Notes: generated by a model from the letters alone, not told the origin. A stretch of 64,000 bases of DNA from Brachynemurus nebulosus (GCA_035578155.1 JAPWDM010000066.1:248001-312000); one strand, 5' to 3'; positions 39,377 to 52,483 are shown, counted from the stretch's first letter. A program made the numbers and translations.

Positions 39377-40357
39377 TCTATACATATAATAAAACTCTAA
39401 CGAGACCGTGTCTGTACAGGGAATATTTTTTTAAAATTATACTAGTACTGTAGATAGTTATCAATTTAGATATTAAAACAGCGTTTTTTAAAATTGTTGT
39501 CTATCTGTCTGTCTGTTTACGCATCACGCAATAACTACTGGACGAATTTTGATGAAATTTGGTGTGGCGATAACTTATTACCTGGGTCAACATCTAGGAT
39601 AATTTTTACTCCAGGAAAATTTGTCATTCCTACGGGAAAATACAAAAACTATTTTGAACATGTCCACACATTACGTACCAACTCGGTCTGGTGTTATTAC
39701 CTGGGTCAATATAATATACTTTTTACTACGGAAAAATGTGTCATTCCCATGGAAAAATACAAAAACTATTTTGAGCGTGTGTACACATTACGCAAAAACT
39801 ATTGAAAGGATTTTGATGAAATTTGATCTGATGATAACTTATTACCTGTATTAACACTTAGGATGCTTTTATTTTCGGGAAAATATCTCCTTCCCTTGGG
39901 AAAATACAAAAACCATTTTGGGCATGCGCATGCATTACGCAAAACTATTTTTCTATGTAAATTCTTTATAACTAGCCGTATACCAACCAAATGGGCTTTA
40001 CCATCGGCAACATCTCAGGATGTCAGTCAGTGCTTAAGATTTATTATTAAATAATTAACTTTAATAACCATCGTAACATATTTTTATATATCACTAACTT
40101 CAAAAATAAATAATTTCTATCTATGCAAATTTTCATCGCCTATTTAACCCACTTAAGGGACGAATTTTCAAAATTCCTTTTTTAGTGCTCACCTACGTTA
40201 TATAGGGAACTCCTATGCGAAACTTCATTCTTTTAAAGTCAACAGTTTAGGCTGTGCGTTGTCTGTCGGTCAGTCAGTGTTAGAGACTTATTAAGTAGAA
40301 TTATTATATACTTCTCATTGATTTTATGCGCGAATGACGTCGCGGGTGTACAGCTAG
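39377..40357 (+). mobile_element. Helitron, non-autonomous (981 bp)
   Basis: It begins TCTATACATATAATAAAAC after an A and ends CAGCTAG before a T. That gives the A|TC...CTAG|T arrangement without target duplication that defines Helitrons. A short GC-rich hairpin (CGCGA/TCGCG) lies 10-25 bases before the CTAG end. Three degenerate ~125-bp internal units share GGGAAAATACAAAAACTATTTTG and CACATTACG phrases (about 39590, 39710 and 39850). Overlapping 77-103-codon frames here are repeat artefacts. No Rep/helicase. Confidence 0.8.
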
Positions 40358-41116
40358 TGTCAAATATGATACTATTTCAACGCCTATTTTCTATTATAAT
40401 TTTTTTGAATGTTTTACAAATATAACTTTCTGATTGGTCTACAGCAGCGGTTTCCAAACTTTGTGCATTAACGCACCCCTTACTTTTCCCACCCCGCTCT
40501 TGAAAAAATTTATAAACAATTCGTAAATTACTTTTTTACTGAAAAAACTCACATTCTTGGCGGACGGGTCTATACGACACTGGAGGGGAAACCGTTGATC
40601 AGACATATTATTCGATACTTACGCGCTAACATGACTCTGACCGCTTGAGAATTGTTATTGTTAAAGTATTACGTACAGTAGCGAGCAGGAAAATCATTGT
40701 TAAGAGTTACATGGCTTTTTTTAGCAAAAAAACCTAATTTATTCCAACTTTTACCAATTTATTTCTATCAGTAATAGCTTATGGCTTGTACTTGAACAAA
40801 GGGATTTAAAAAAAAATGAAATTTCAACTTTGGACAGTGTTTTAAACAAAAAATTTTTATTTTTGGTAAAAATTTTCGTGTTTTTCATTGACTTCCGACT
40901 TATAAAATGAGATGTAATGAACGGAAACAGTAATTTTTCGTTCAAGTACAAGCCATAAGCATCTAATAATAGAAAAAATTTTGTTTTAGCGAATTTCCAG
41001 AATGGAATTCAGATATTACAGCCACTGTCATGACGCGACTTGAACCTGGGACTATGGCAGAAATTTGTTTTGAGGTCCCTAGAAACCGAAAATATTATTC
41101 ACTAAAATTTATATAT

Positions 41117-42326
<1,210 letters not shown>

Positions 42327-43176
42327 CCAAACGATAACTCTCGAACGAAATGTCCTGTTTTTTCGAAATTTGGTGAAAATGTTAGAAGTCCCAAACCGTT
42401 GGACAAGTTCGTTAGCCAGACACGTCCGATGCCGGAAACATAGTTTTTTGGGCAATTTACGTGGGAAAAATTAGTTTTTTGACAAAATTTCCCCTTATTC
42501 AAAAATTTTGCGTAATTTTTTACGCCATCGAAAAGAGGAGAAAAAATCACATAAAAAAGGTCTTTAGACTATCATTCTATGTCAACTAGTTTCCGAGAAA
42601 AAACTAATTTTTTAAACGGAAATTCGCTATCTCATGTAGTTTGCTGCGACAGGGATATTTTATTTTAGGTCAGAATTTCACGGGTTACTCTGCCTACGGC
42701 AAAAAATCAGCGATTTTCAAAAACTAGCTGTCAATGGTCTAATTATTTTTTTTTTTCACGGAAATTTCTTCAGTGTCCCAAAATAATTTATAATATGCCA
42801 AAAGTTGAAATAAATTATATTTTCTTAATTAAATTATATCTATATAAAAAAAAATCAAAAAATACTGTTTTTTTTTTTTTTTTGCTAAAAAGACCCATGT
42901 ATGTAACTCCTTAATATAAAATGTCCATTATTTGGTAATTATATTTGCGCGCTTATTCTTAAAACCATGATTTTATCAAAACGACGACGATATTTACAAT
43001 TAACCTACGCCCCCCTGGTGGACATTGCGCGCCTCCCAGTTTGGAAACCGCTGGTCTACAGTTTATACAGAGTAATGAAAAATTAAAGTATATTTTAACA
43101 GATGTAGAAAATATATACATTATACACCAGTAGAAAGCTGTAAATGTTTACTGTTTAACAAAAAGCAAAACAAAAA

Positions 43177-43665
43177 TAAGTCAAATCCTACAAAACACAG
43201 ATATTTGGGAATATCTGTACAAAAATGACGCCGAGAATATTTTGTGTTAACATTTTAATGTTTAAAAAAATAGTTGAAATCCATTGTTATGCCGAGAATA
43301 GGTGTAAATAATTATGCTTTGGTACAGGGACTATTTAAAAAAATAATCCAAAAGAAAAAATTACAACAAATTTCCGGAATGAAAACTTTTGTTGTTCTTG
43401 GCTCAAATTTTTTTTACTTTTATTCAATATCAAGCAAAAATTAGAGCCGAGAACAACAAAAGTTTTCATTCCGGAAATTTGTTGTAATTTTTTCTTTTGG
43501 ATTATTTTTTTAAATAGTCCCTGTACCAAAGCATAATTATTTACACCTATTCTCGGCATAACAATGGATTTCAACTATTTTTTTAAACATTAAAATGTTA
43601 ACACAAAATATTCTCGGCGTCATTTTTAGGCTACTCAGAGGCCATAACCTCTGAGTAAGCCTTAT
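43177..43665. repeat. Element with near-perfect 188-bp-arm palindrome
   Basis: Arms 43221-43408 and 43440-43627 match at all positions I compared except one near the loop. The spacer is about 32 bases. GCCGAGAA recurs three times per arm (ending in ...TATTTTGTG, ...TAGGTG and ...CAACAA, allowing G/A at the last). Outer words CACAGATATTTGGGAATATC (43190-43212) and AGGCTACTCAG (43628-43638) are shared in inverted order with 49040-49135. No coding frame of note, though 79 codons lie on the minus strand across the loop. Confidence 0.85.
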
Positions 43666-44230
43666 CGTTTCACAAAAATACTATTCTAATGTGTGACCAA
43701 CTTGCATTTCTGTTTGCTGAACTCAGCTCCCCAACTTTTTGGAGTAAAGGGGATATTTTTCTTAATTACAAAAATAAAAAATTTAAGACATTAATTTTGG
43801 ACCTAACTGCTAATTGTTTAATAATCGAACGTATAGAATTAGAAATTAATTAGATTTTTTTCTTAATTGCTAAATTTTTTTTTAATCTTTCTTGTTAGCA
43901 GTAAGGTATAAATAAAAAAAATATAATTGACGCCTATACTATTAGGTACATGATTATTACTGTGTCGTTTATGGATATTTAAATGATTTTAATATTACCT
44001 ACATATTAAATTACCTAAATGATTTTAATATTACCTACATATTAACAGTAAATTACTATCAAAAAAATGCAAACTTTAACAATATTTTTTAAATTCATTC
44101 AAATTCAATTTAATTGCTATTTAAATATATTAGTTTTTGACATTTGACGTTTTGAATTTTACTCAAAATATACATACGTAATTTACACATGCTACCTATA
44201 TATATAGTGAGTATACTTACTCTATTTTGA
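43666..44230. other. AT-rich spacer
   Basis: TTAAATGATTTTAATATTACC is duplicated in tandem near 43978-44042. Nothing else recognised. Confidence 0.4.
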
Positions 44231-44235
44231 AAGTG

Positions 44236-44936
44236 TCACACCATAGAACACTAGAAGCCAACTAACATAAAAAAAGTGAAATTCGCTTGGAGTCATTTGT
44301 AAGCCAGTCACAGCTTAAGACATTAGTCCGTCAGTAGTCGTCGTCGAGTCAACACACCATTATATTAACAATATACCCATTGTTAGTTGAGCACGTTGAA
44401 CAGCTCTCTCTGGTAATACGTGTGATGTGATTGTATGTGTGTATACACATACTACTACAAAAAACCAAACTAATACACTGCAAACAGTGTGTATGTACAC
44501 AAACAGACTACGTCACAAACTCATTACAAGTGGAACAGAGGCAAAGCCAATCTAGTTTGTCCCCTTGTATCACACAGTATATAATACATGATAGGTACCT
44601 ACAACATATGTACATAAAGCTACGGATACACGAGACATCTAAATTAGCATTATTGTGTGCAATGTTTACACTATAGAACACTAGAAGCAAACTAATATCA
44701 AAAAAGTTTAGTTCGCTTGGAGTCATTTGTTGGTCTGTCACAGCTTAAGGCATTTAGTCAGTCGGTGTCGGTCATCGAATCCACTACGATTGTTATGTAT
44801 TGTAAGACCATTGTTACTTGACCTGCACGTTGCTCTGTCCGATAATACGTGTTTTGTAATTGTGTGTGTAAATACTCACACAGAAGCAAACATCAAGCCT
44901 AAACCACTACAAACAGTTTGTACTTACACAGCATAG
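44236..44936 (+). repeat. Tandemly duplicated ~280-bp module
   Basis: Unit 1 (44236-44525) and unit 2 (44667-44936) share ATAGAACACTAGAAG, TTCGCTTGGAGTCATTTGT, CACAGCTTAAG, GTAATACGTGT/ATAATACGTGT and CACTACAAACAG-like phrases, offset by about 430 bp. A related inverted stretch lies at about 60690-60850, where the complement includes CCTATATAAGCGCG, a TATA-box-like word. Could be a solo LTR or promoter-bearing repeat; unclassified. Confidence 0.5.
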
Positions 44937-45035
44937 TGATGCGAAGTGGAGGAGATTTTACGTCACCTTTCTGCTACAGTCGGAATACTAACTATCATAT
45001 AGTAGTTTGGCCCGTTGGTTTACACGTTCAAGTAA

Positions 45036-45486
45036 AGCGGGTTCTACACGATGCTACGAACGTTCCTTCCAACATTCGATCGAACGTTTGAGGCAGTTAA
45101 GTTCGATAGTTGGTGCGACGAATGTATCTGCTACACGGTGAATCGAATGTTTGATCCAATACGAATGATGATGTGTTGGTACTCAGTGGACGATGTTATC
45201 TGTCTGATGTTATCTCTAATGTTATACACTGATGTTGTCTCTCTTCACATGAACGAGCGTGCAGCTGCTGAGTCGAACCAACCAACGAACCAACATTGAC
45301 CTTCAAATGTTCGAAGCACCCCTTTGACTCGGTGCAAAAATACCGACATCGAACGGGACACGACCAAATGCGAACGTTTGACGCTCGACATTGGACACTC
45401 GTAGGTTCGAACAACGGCTACACGATGCTATGAACCATCCAACGTCGAATGTTGGAAGGTGTTCGTAGCATCGTGTAGCAGCGGCT
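45036..45486. mobile_element. PIF/Harbinger-type MITE (451 bp)
   Basis: Ends AGCGGGTTCTACACGATGCT and (complement) AGCCGCTGCTACACGATGCT extend inward through ACGAAC and CCAACATTCGA, with TAA at 45033-45035 and 45487-45489 as the 3-bp duplication. Dense CGAACG/TTCGA words fill the interior. Frames at 45051-45299 (+) and 45196-45414 (-) lie inside it and are not genes. Confidence 0.75.
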
Positions 45487-45489
45487 TAA

Positions 45490-46280
45490 ATTTGCAGTCT
45501 AGATCAGGCTAGAACAGTTGTATACACTCGAGTTGCTAGACTTCTCTAGCAAATATTTGAGGTTGTTTACACAGTAGTGTCACACACGGCGAATAGAATA
45601 GTGTCAGACATTTCACACAACACCTGATTAGATTATAATTTAACATTTCTAAATCGTATTTTGTATTGCCATATTCTATTTTGAATTGAAAACTAATATT
45701 TTTATAAATGTTGCTGCAAGACGGCAGTTTCGTACTGAAAATAATTTATTTCATTTTTTGCTATAGTGTAAATCCAACTTGTAAAATTTTATTGCGTTTA
45801 CTTTTTTCTTAGAGTTGTAATATAATATTATCTCTGTATTATCTTTTGGATGCGTCTCACAATTTAGGATTACCTTGTTGGTAGTATCTTAAATCAACTT
45901 TTCTGTCCTTTTGTAAAAAAAAAAACTTCTACACCAAAAGCGTGTCGTGTGTCCGTACCTTTATAATCTTTTTAAAATAAATTATTTTTTTTTTGTCAAA
46001 AGATTCTTATAACATAACCTATTTGTATGACTTAACGTTTATGTAAAAAAAAACAATATGTTTTCATCCAAATCATTTTAATATTTGCGACGATTTGAAT
46101 TTTTACACAAAATTTCGAATGCGAAAGGAATTTTTATTTTGGAAAAAATTCGCCCACGAATACAACACAAAACGAACTGGTATGCTGTTTTTTAAATAAT
46201 AAGTATTTCAACTAAGCAGTAATGTATCTTTTTTTAGGAATAGTACATTATCTTCAGAAATAATGTTTTTTTTAAGGAGA
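45490..46280. other. Spacer, nothing recognised
   Basis: AT-rich, leading into the transposase fragment. No ends of an autonomous Harbinger element were found. Confidence 0.3.
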
Positions 46281-46281
46281 A

Positions 46282-46500
46282 GTTTTCAAAGCTACTACTA
46301 GCAAAGTAGTGAAATTAGTGTCACACAAAATTGCTTTGTTGCGTGAAGAATTCATTAAATTTCCAACAACTGACGTCGAAAAGGCGCAAGTTAAAGAAAA
46401 TTTTTATAACATTACGCGGTTTCCGAGAGTGTTTGCTGCTTTACATACATACACGGTTACATATACAGGCTGGAAACAGATTTATCGAACGTGGGGCAAG
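46282..46500 (+). pseudogene. HARBI1-like PIF/Harbinger transposase fragment
   Basis: In one frame the residues read S-K-V-V-K-L-V-S-H-K-I, then E-F-I-K-F-P-T-T-D, then F-Y-N-I-T-R-F-P-R-V. This is the block just before the first catalytic Asp in Harbinger nucleases (typically FYNIAGFPxVIGxIDGTH). Here the following residues are F-A-A-L-H-T-Y, so the Asp of the IDGTH motif is replaced and the DDE triad is lost. The remaining 100+ codons of the nuclease are not present. I put the fragment start at 46282, upstream of the Met codon at 46309, because the similarity continues there. It is a plausible decayed source or relative of the TTA/TAA-flanked MITEs in this window. Confidence 0.55.
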
Positions 46501-46618
46501 TATGGTGAGAAATTTTTCTCAGGATCAATGTGATCTCTGACACTTTTTGATCAATAATATTTCATTTTTAAATCGCGTTACCATGGATCTGCAATATTTT
46601 TGTGTTTGTCAGATTAAA

Positions 46619-48444
46619 TACCCCTGTCGCAGCATCTGCATAACATAGCGAATTTCCAAATTTTAGGGACTGGCGGATCTCATCTAAGAACTGTACCTAT
46701 TTAAAATAGTTTAGCTTTCTAAGAGTAAAAGATTTTTTAAAATCGGCTGGGTAATTAGTTTTGATATTTTTGGGACCCAAGAACCCGAACGGACTTTGTG
46801 CAGCATAGTTGTATCCATCTAAAATAATTTAGTTCTCTAACAGTGAAAAAATTTTCAAAATCGGTCGGTTAGTTTATTTTTTACAATAATGGGAACAGTA
46901 AACCCTGGCGGAAATCATACAACATAACCTTTATTCATCTAAAATAATTTTAGTAAAAAGTTTATCCTAACAGTAAAAAACGGGTCCTAGGGATCTCATA
47001 TAACTTATGGTAGTCCGTAAGGTTCTTGTGGACATCATTTAATTACTTAATGAATTCAAATACTTTAACTTACTAACGGTGAAAAAATTTTCAAAATTTT
47101 CGACATTCGCTAAAAAAATCATTGAAAAATATTTGATATGTTTCGATCAATTAATGGTCAACATCAGCAAATAAAAGTTACTCAAATCGAAGAAAAGAAT
47201 GAGTTATTTGTCCGTAGAAATTAAAATACAAATTCTGAAAACGAGCAAAGAAATATTGAAAAAACTAGATCGGCAAAACATTCTGACAAATAACACTACC
47301 CAACTAATACTTGCCAATTTGAATGAAACTTAACATACTTATTAAACAGCGAAAAATATTAAATACGTGTTTTTTTATTTCGGCTAAATACGCTTTTTAG
47401 GGGTAGAAAACACCATTCAACCTCTGTAGATGAAAACAGTTATAGCTAGATATTTTTGAAACGACATATTTTCTGAAAAAAGGGCTGAGTACCAAATTTG
47501 TAGAATTTGAAGCGATGCACTTGATAGTGACCCTGAAATCGATTTTCAAGGTCAGTTGAAAATGATTAGCCATTGCCGAAGTTTGACCATATCCTGTACC
47601 TATAAGCAGTAATTTCATGTATTGACTCAATCTATCTTCAAAGTTGATTTATAGAAAAAATTAGAAGAAAACATTTTTGTAAGTAATTTTAGAAGTAAAG
47701 TTAAGAAAAGATTTAATATCACTCTAATTGTAAGTTAAACATTAACTTTATGTTATATTATAAATTTTCAAAATTTTTTAAAATTTTTATTGCTACTCTA
47801 TAGTTATCATATTAGGAATTCAATTGAACATATGATTAACTATTATTTTTCCGATTGCGATTGAGCAAGTATTTTTCAAAATTACTTCTTGATCACTTAT
47901 TTTCTATCTTGCATGTGAAATTCGTTCGAATATACTTTGAACCATTTAGGGGTGAAAAGTAAGCTACTCCTTTTGAAAAATATTAAATGATTTTCAAATG
48001 ACTTTGGAAATTGACCTCAAGGTCAACTTCAAAGTCATCATCAAGTGCATCACTTTGAATTCTATAACTTTGGTCCTAAGCACTTTTTTCAGAAAATATA
48101 TCGTACCATAATCCACTTCTATGTTGATTCCTGGTCTCTTTTCCTGCGTTTCTAATATTTATGTCAATAAAAAATGTGCTACCGTAGACAAGGATGAATA
48201 GGTACGCATTCAGACTTCACACCGTATTTTTTTGTATTTATTTTATGAGTACCTAATCTTTAATATATTAAAAATTTACGCGAAGATGGTCACTTTATCA
48301 GCAGTATCCAAAAAAATTTAAAAATATTGGTGGTTTTTGAAAAATTAACAAAAATCGTATAATTTCTTCTCTATGAAAAATTGGGATCAAAAGAGACGAG
48401 AAAAGAGTAAATGGGGACAACCCGTAGGGTAGGGTCGACCAAAA
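46619..48444 (-). mobile_element. Family A element, long form, copy 3 (truncated)
   Basis: Starts TACCCCTGTCGCAGCATC and follows copy 2 closely to GGTAGGGTCGACCAAAAT. It then stops, lacking the 5' half with the (TA)n array. A small internal deletion removes the stretch around the AAAATAACGCAACAAATC segment found in the other copies (near 47645). The 77-codon frame at 47397-47630 corresponds to the 104-codon frame of copy 1. Confidence 0.75.
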
Positions 48445-49039
48445 TAACGGACCCGATTTTTTTCATCTGACACAGTCGCCATTTAAGAAGTGAAATTACC
48501 CCTCAAAATTAGGGTAAAATTTCAATTTTGCTAGATTACTTGAAAACTGCGGCAGATAAAGAAAAATTTTAAATTGACACAACACTTCATTTTTAGAGAG
48601 CTTTCTACTGATATATACAAAGCCAGAGTCGGACCTACTAGAGGGGCTATTTTGGTAAATTTGGGGGTAAAAAAAGTTGTATAAGCATTTTTCCTAACAT
48701 CTAAAACAAAAACAAGAGCCTTATCACCATTTTTTCTAAGCATTAAAAGCTGGTTTATATTCGGTTTCTATTGAAAACTCAATTAGACTGCATGTTAAAA
48801 GTGAGCAAAAATTAAACCTGCAATAACTTTTAAACGCTGTAGTGAATCTAATTTAAATTTTCACAGTCGATTAAATTTAGAAAAACCATTATTCGCACAA
48901 ATTTTCATAAGACTGTCACCATTTTTAAGTACCTCCATAATATCCTTAACTTGTAGCTATGGTATAATTATCAAAATTTTTTGCAGGTTTCTTACTAATC
49001 ATACAACATGTAATGATTCATACAACATACAACACATAA
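48445..49039. other. Spacer, nothing recognised
   Basis: AT-rich, with no element ends and a 70-codon minus-strand frame (48531-48743) without known motifs. Confidence 0.3.
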
Positions 49040-49135
49040 TTCCTGAGTAGCCCTAAATAATGCGTGTCAAACACGCACTTGACGACTTTTTTGTACAGAT
49101 ATTCCCAAATATCTGTGTTTTGTAGGATACATAAT
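49040..49135 (-). repeat. Short relative of the 43.2-kb palindromic element
   Basis: Read on the minus strand: CACAGATATTTGGGAATATC, then CTGTACAAAAA, a small hairpin AAGTGCGTGTTTGACACGCA, then AGGGCTACTCAGG. The outer words match 43177-43222 and 43628-43638, but the 407-bp palindrome is replaced by a ~25-bp hairpin. Confidence 0.6.
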
Positions 49136-49872
49136 ATATATGCCATTTGTTTATTCTTTCTAAAATTTTGATGGCGCCAATTTTAAGAAAAGATATTGAA
49201 GGAGCAAAGAAATTGCTGTTTATGTTATAAATTTAATTTTTAATATAACTCTAATTAATAATAATCACGGAGAAAAAGTTAATGTCTCTAATTTAATAAT
49301 GACAAGATATTTAGCAAAAAGTTCATATAAACAAAACATTTTTAACAATTATTACGATGTAACGTTTTTTCAATTTTTTCCAAATTTTCACTTTTAGTTC
49401 ATCTCAATTTCTTCATATAAACACAAAATTTTAATTTTTCACCTCACACCTGCATTGTAGGATTCGTTTATCAGGTTAAAATTAAAATTTACACTTATTA
49501 TTTAATCAACCTGAATTATCAAATGATTTACGCAATACTTTGTTAAGATCTTTACATTTAAATTGATAAAAATTAAAGAAATAATTATTATACAGATTTG
49601 AAAATAACACTGATACACTGTAGTAAATTCGTTTTAAATAAATCACTTAATAATTTGTTTAAAATACTTAAATTTTCGTACATAAACTTCTTTAAACGTA
49701 TTAAATACATTTACGCGTCGTATAGTCTGTTGGCCATCTTGGCTTTATTATTCTCTTCGTCGTGTGTCTCGTAAAGTCTCGTTTATGTTCGTTGTTCGTC
49801 TTTGTCATTAAACGTTCCTGCGTATTATTTAAATCGTTCATCACTGTTTAAATTTTAAATCCAGTATATATG
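49136..49872. other. AT-rich spacer, nothing recognised
   Basis: No frame above trivial length and no repeat ends seen. Confidence 0.4.
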
Positions 49873-49874
49873 TA

Positions 49875-50878
49875 CAGTGTCTTTCATGAATTTCACACCA
49901 TATGGGAAACTTTTTACTATTAATTTTTTTAAAAACTATTTTAGTGAAGTTAGTTCGGGCATCAGTTGAAATGAAAAAATAGCTAAACACATCTTAGTTC
50001 CGCTTACTATTTGGCGGGAAACCGGAAATTTCGTGAATTATTAAAAATGGTAATAATTTGAAAGTTGTCGGTCATTTTCTGATTAAATTTTGGCATCATA
50101 TCAAATTTAAGTGTAGTAAACATATTCTGATAGCTAAATATTATAGTCTGCAAGAATAAAGCTCAAAAATCTGTTTTTTGAAAATACGGCTTTAAGTACC
50201 CCTAGATACAAAAAATTTTATGAATTCTAGCAAAATACAAATCATACCGTTCTTTGAGATCTGTTTATTCATAAAATCACAATTGTCATCAATGAAATGA
50301 GATTTGCGTAACGAGTATTTTGACTACTAACTGCAAAGAAAATAAAGAAATAACAATTATTCATTCTTGTTAAAATTCCAATATTACAGAGCGTGTCTTT
50401 TTGTGACCAAGTTAAATTTTTCTATTGAAAGGCCGATGTCTGTAGCAATATTTTGATGATAATTGTGATTTTATGAATACGCAGATCTCAACGAATGGTA
50501 TAAGTTTTATTTTGCTAGAATTCGTACAATTATTTTGAATTTAGGGTCAGTTAAATTCGTATTTTGGAAAAGCAGATTTTTGGGCTTTATTTTAGCAAAC
50601 TGTGATATTTAGCTTTCGGAATATATTTACTATGCCTAATTTTGATACGATGCCAAAATTTCATCAGGAGGTAATCAATAACCTTCAAAGGATTATCATT
50701 TTTCATAATTCACAAATTTGAAATTTCCGGTTTCCTGTCAAATATTAAGCGGGCGGTAAGATGTGTTTAGCTAGTATCTCATTTAAACTGATGCACCAAC
50801 TAAGCCCACTAGGATATTTTTCAAGGAATCAATAATAAAATTGTTTCCCATATCATGCGTACTTTATGAGAGACACTG
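49875..50878. mobile_element. Palindromic Tc1/mariner-type MITE (1004 bp)
   Basis: CAGTGTCTTTCATGAA and (complement) CAGTGTCTCTCATAAA ends, TA at 49873-49874 and 50879-50880. The inverted similarity runs almost to the centre near 50375: CTAGCAAAATACAAATCATA at 50222-50245 is mirrored at 50498-50520. So the element is one long imperfect hairpin of two ~490-bp arms. No transposase. Confidence 0.75.
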
Positions 50879-50880
50879 TA

Positions 50881-51300
50881 TATATGTATATTATTTTTTC
50901 CCATATATTTTTTTAAACTAATAAAATGTTTTGAGACTACATCGAACCTGCTCAGACCTACTATTTAATTGTTTATAAAGTGTTAAATAGCATTAAGATA
51001 GGTTTATGGACGGTTAAGTAGCTTCAATGTAGGGTTATTATTTGTAAACATTGTGTTTGTAGGTTCATTAAGAGTCGATATAGGTTCACTTAGGGTGAAT
51101 ATAGGCTCATTTAGATGTTAGAAGGGTCAATGCAGTGTTAAAATCTTGACTCGGGTTATGTTAAAATTGATTTAAGATAATATTCATCAAATTTTTGAAT
51201 TCTTCTAAGTGGGGGAACTGCGCACAATCATTAAGTGTGACGTGATGCTGGATCAGGAACTGCGCAGTAGATAATGATCGAATGCGTCTAATGTACGATC
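50881..51300. other. Degenerate TAGGTTCA-type repeats
   Basis: Between 51050 and 51130, TAGGTTCATTAAGAGT, TAGGTTCACTTAGGGT and TAGGCTCATTTAGATG recur at about 20-25 bp. The rest is unremarkable. Confidence 0.4.
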
Positions 51301-51560
51301 CTTGTTAACAAGATGGCGGATTTTCAAAATTTTTAGATAGATCAACATTGTGGTTTGTGTTCATAATATGATTAGCAATCGACGAATAATTTTTAGTATT
51401 AGAAAATTTTATAGCGGAAAAATGTTCGGAAAATCAATTTGAAAATTTGCGGCCGGTGTGACCAATATAGAACGCGAAGTAGCAGTCTTCACAAGTGAAT
51501 TTATAAATACCGGATCTTTGCAGTAACGGGATAGGATACTTAGTTTTGACAAGAAAACAA
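51301..51560 (-). pseudogene. Penelope-like element GIY-YIG endonuclease fragment
   Basis: Reading on the minus strand from about 51513: S-G-I-Y-K-F-T-C-E-D-C, then F-Y-I-G-H-T-G-R-K-F, a stop, F-S-E-H-F, and S-I-A-N-H-I. The GIY and YIG motifs, the Arg after YIG...TG and the downstream EH and NH blocks match the C-terminal GIY-YIG endonuclease of Penelope-like retroelements. That enzyme nicks target DNA for reverse transcription. One in-frame stop (after the KFSN block) and one frameshift near 51320 (after ...NFENPP) make it dead. The upstream reverse transcriptase is not recognised in 51560-52480. Three tail-like Penelope sentences occur elsewhere (21947, 33719 and 53040). Confidence 0.75.
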
Positions 51561-52483
51561 TATCTAAAAAATATCTATCTATCGATATTATTAGATTGAA
51601 ATATATTAAGTTTCAGTCCTTAAAAATTTACCCCCTGTGGATAGGAATTTATTTTTTTAAAATTGAAAAAAATTTATAACTTTTTTCATATATTTTAGAC
51701 ACCTCTACAGTGTATCTTAGAAAAAATTATTAGCTTCAAAAAAAAAACTCCCCAAAAAAAATTGTTTTATTTTTCAACTTTTTTCTTCATCAACTTGTAG
51801 CTTTAGTACAATCACCAAAATTTTTCTGCAGACCTCTTACTACGATTGATAACAACATATAATTTTTTCGAAATTTTTTTCTGGGTGCGTCATATTTACA
51901 AAAAAAGTAAATGTCTGAAAAGATATTTTTCAAGGTTCGTGCTATCTACAATCACCAAATTTTTTACATACTTCTTACTGATTGATACAACATTTCGGAA
52001 ATTTTCGAACATTTCGAAAAATTAAATGTCAGAAAATATTTTTTTTAAAGATAAGTATAAGCTTTCGGGTACTCAATCGATCGAAAATCACTTGCGAATT
52101 TCGAATATGTTTTTAAAAACGTTTGTGACTGCATAGTTTTCATCTTCAATAAAAAAGTAAGGCTATAAAAAAGGTACCTTGTAACAGGCGCCTTTACCCT
52201 ATATGGGTAAGATTATGATTCTAAGTGCAAAAACAAGATCAAGACTACGATTACTAGTGTCTAACCGTTATTATATGCAAACCTAATAAAATATTAAATT
52301 TATTTAAAACGCCACTTTCAATTTTTTTCTAAAACCGTTCCTGATTTTGAACGTTACAAAGAATATACTTTTATGTGAATTTTGTCTTACGTAGTATGTA
52401 CGTAAGCAATACATTTAGTTTTCATATTGTAGTAAAGTACGTAAACATTCAATACTACTTACACGTTACATTTAGTATACATA
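51561..52483. other. AT-rich spacer; possibly decayed retroelement
   Basis: Lies where the Penelope-like reverse transcriptase would be, but I could read no RT motif in any frame. TTTTCTTCATCAACTTGTAGC and repeated AATCACCAAA(A)TTTTT phrases recur near 51810 and 51950. Confidence 0.3.

Noticed and set aside
39494..40054. Several overlapping frames
   Set aside because: They lie within the Helitron's internal repeats on both strands.
45051..45414. 82- and 72-codon frames on opposite strands
   Set aside because: Both are contained in the Harbinger-type MITE.
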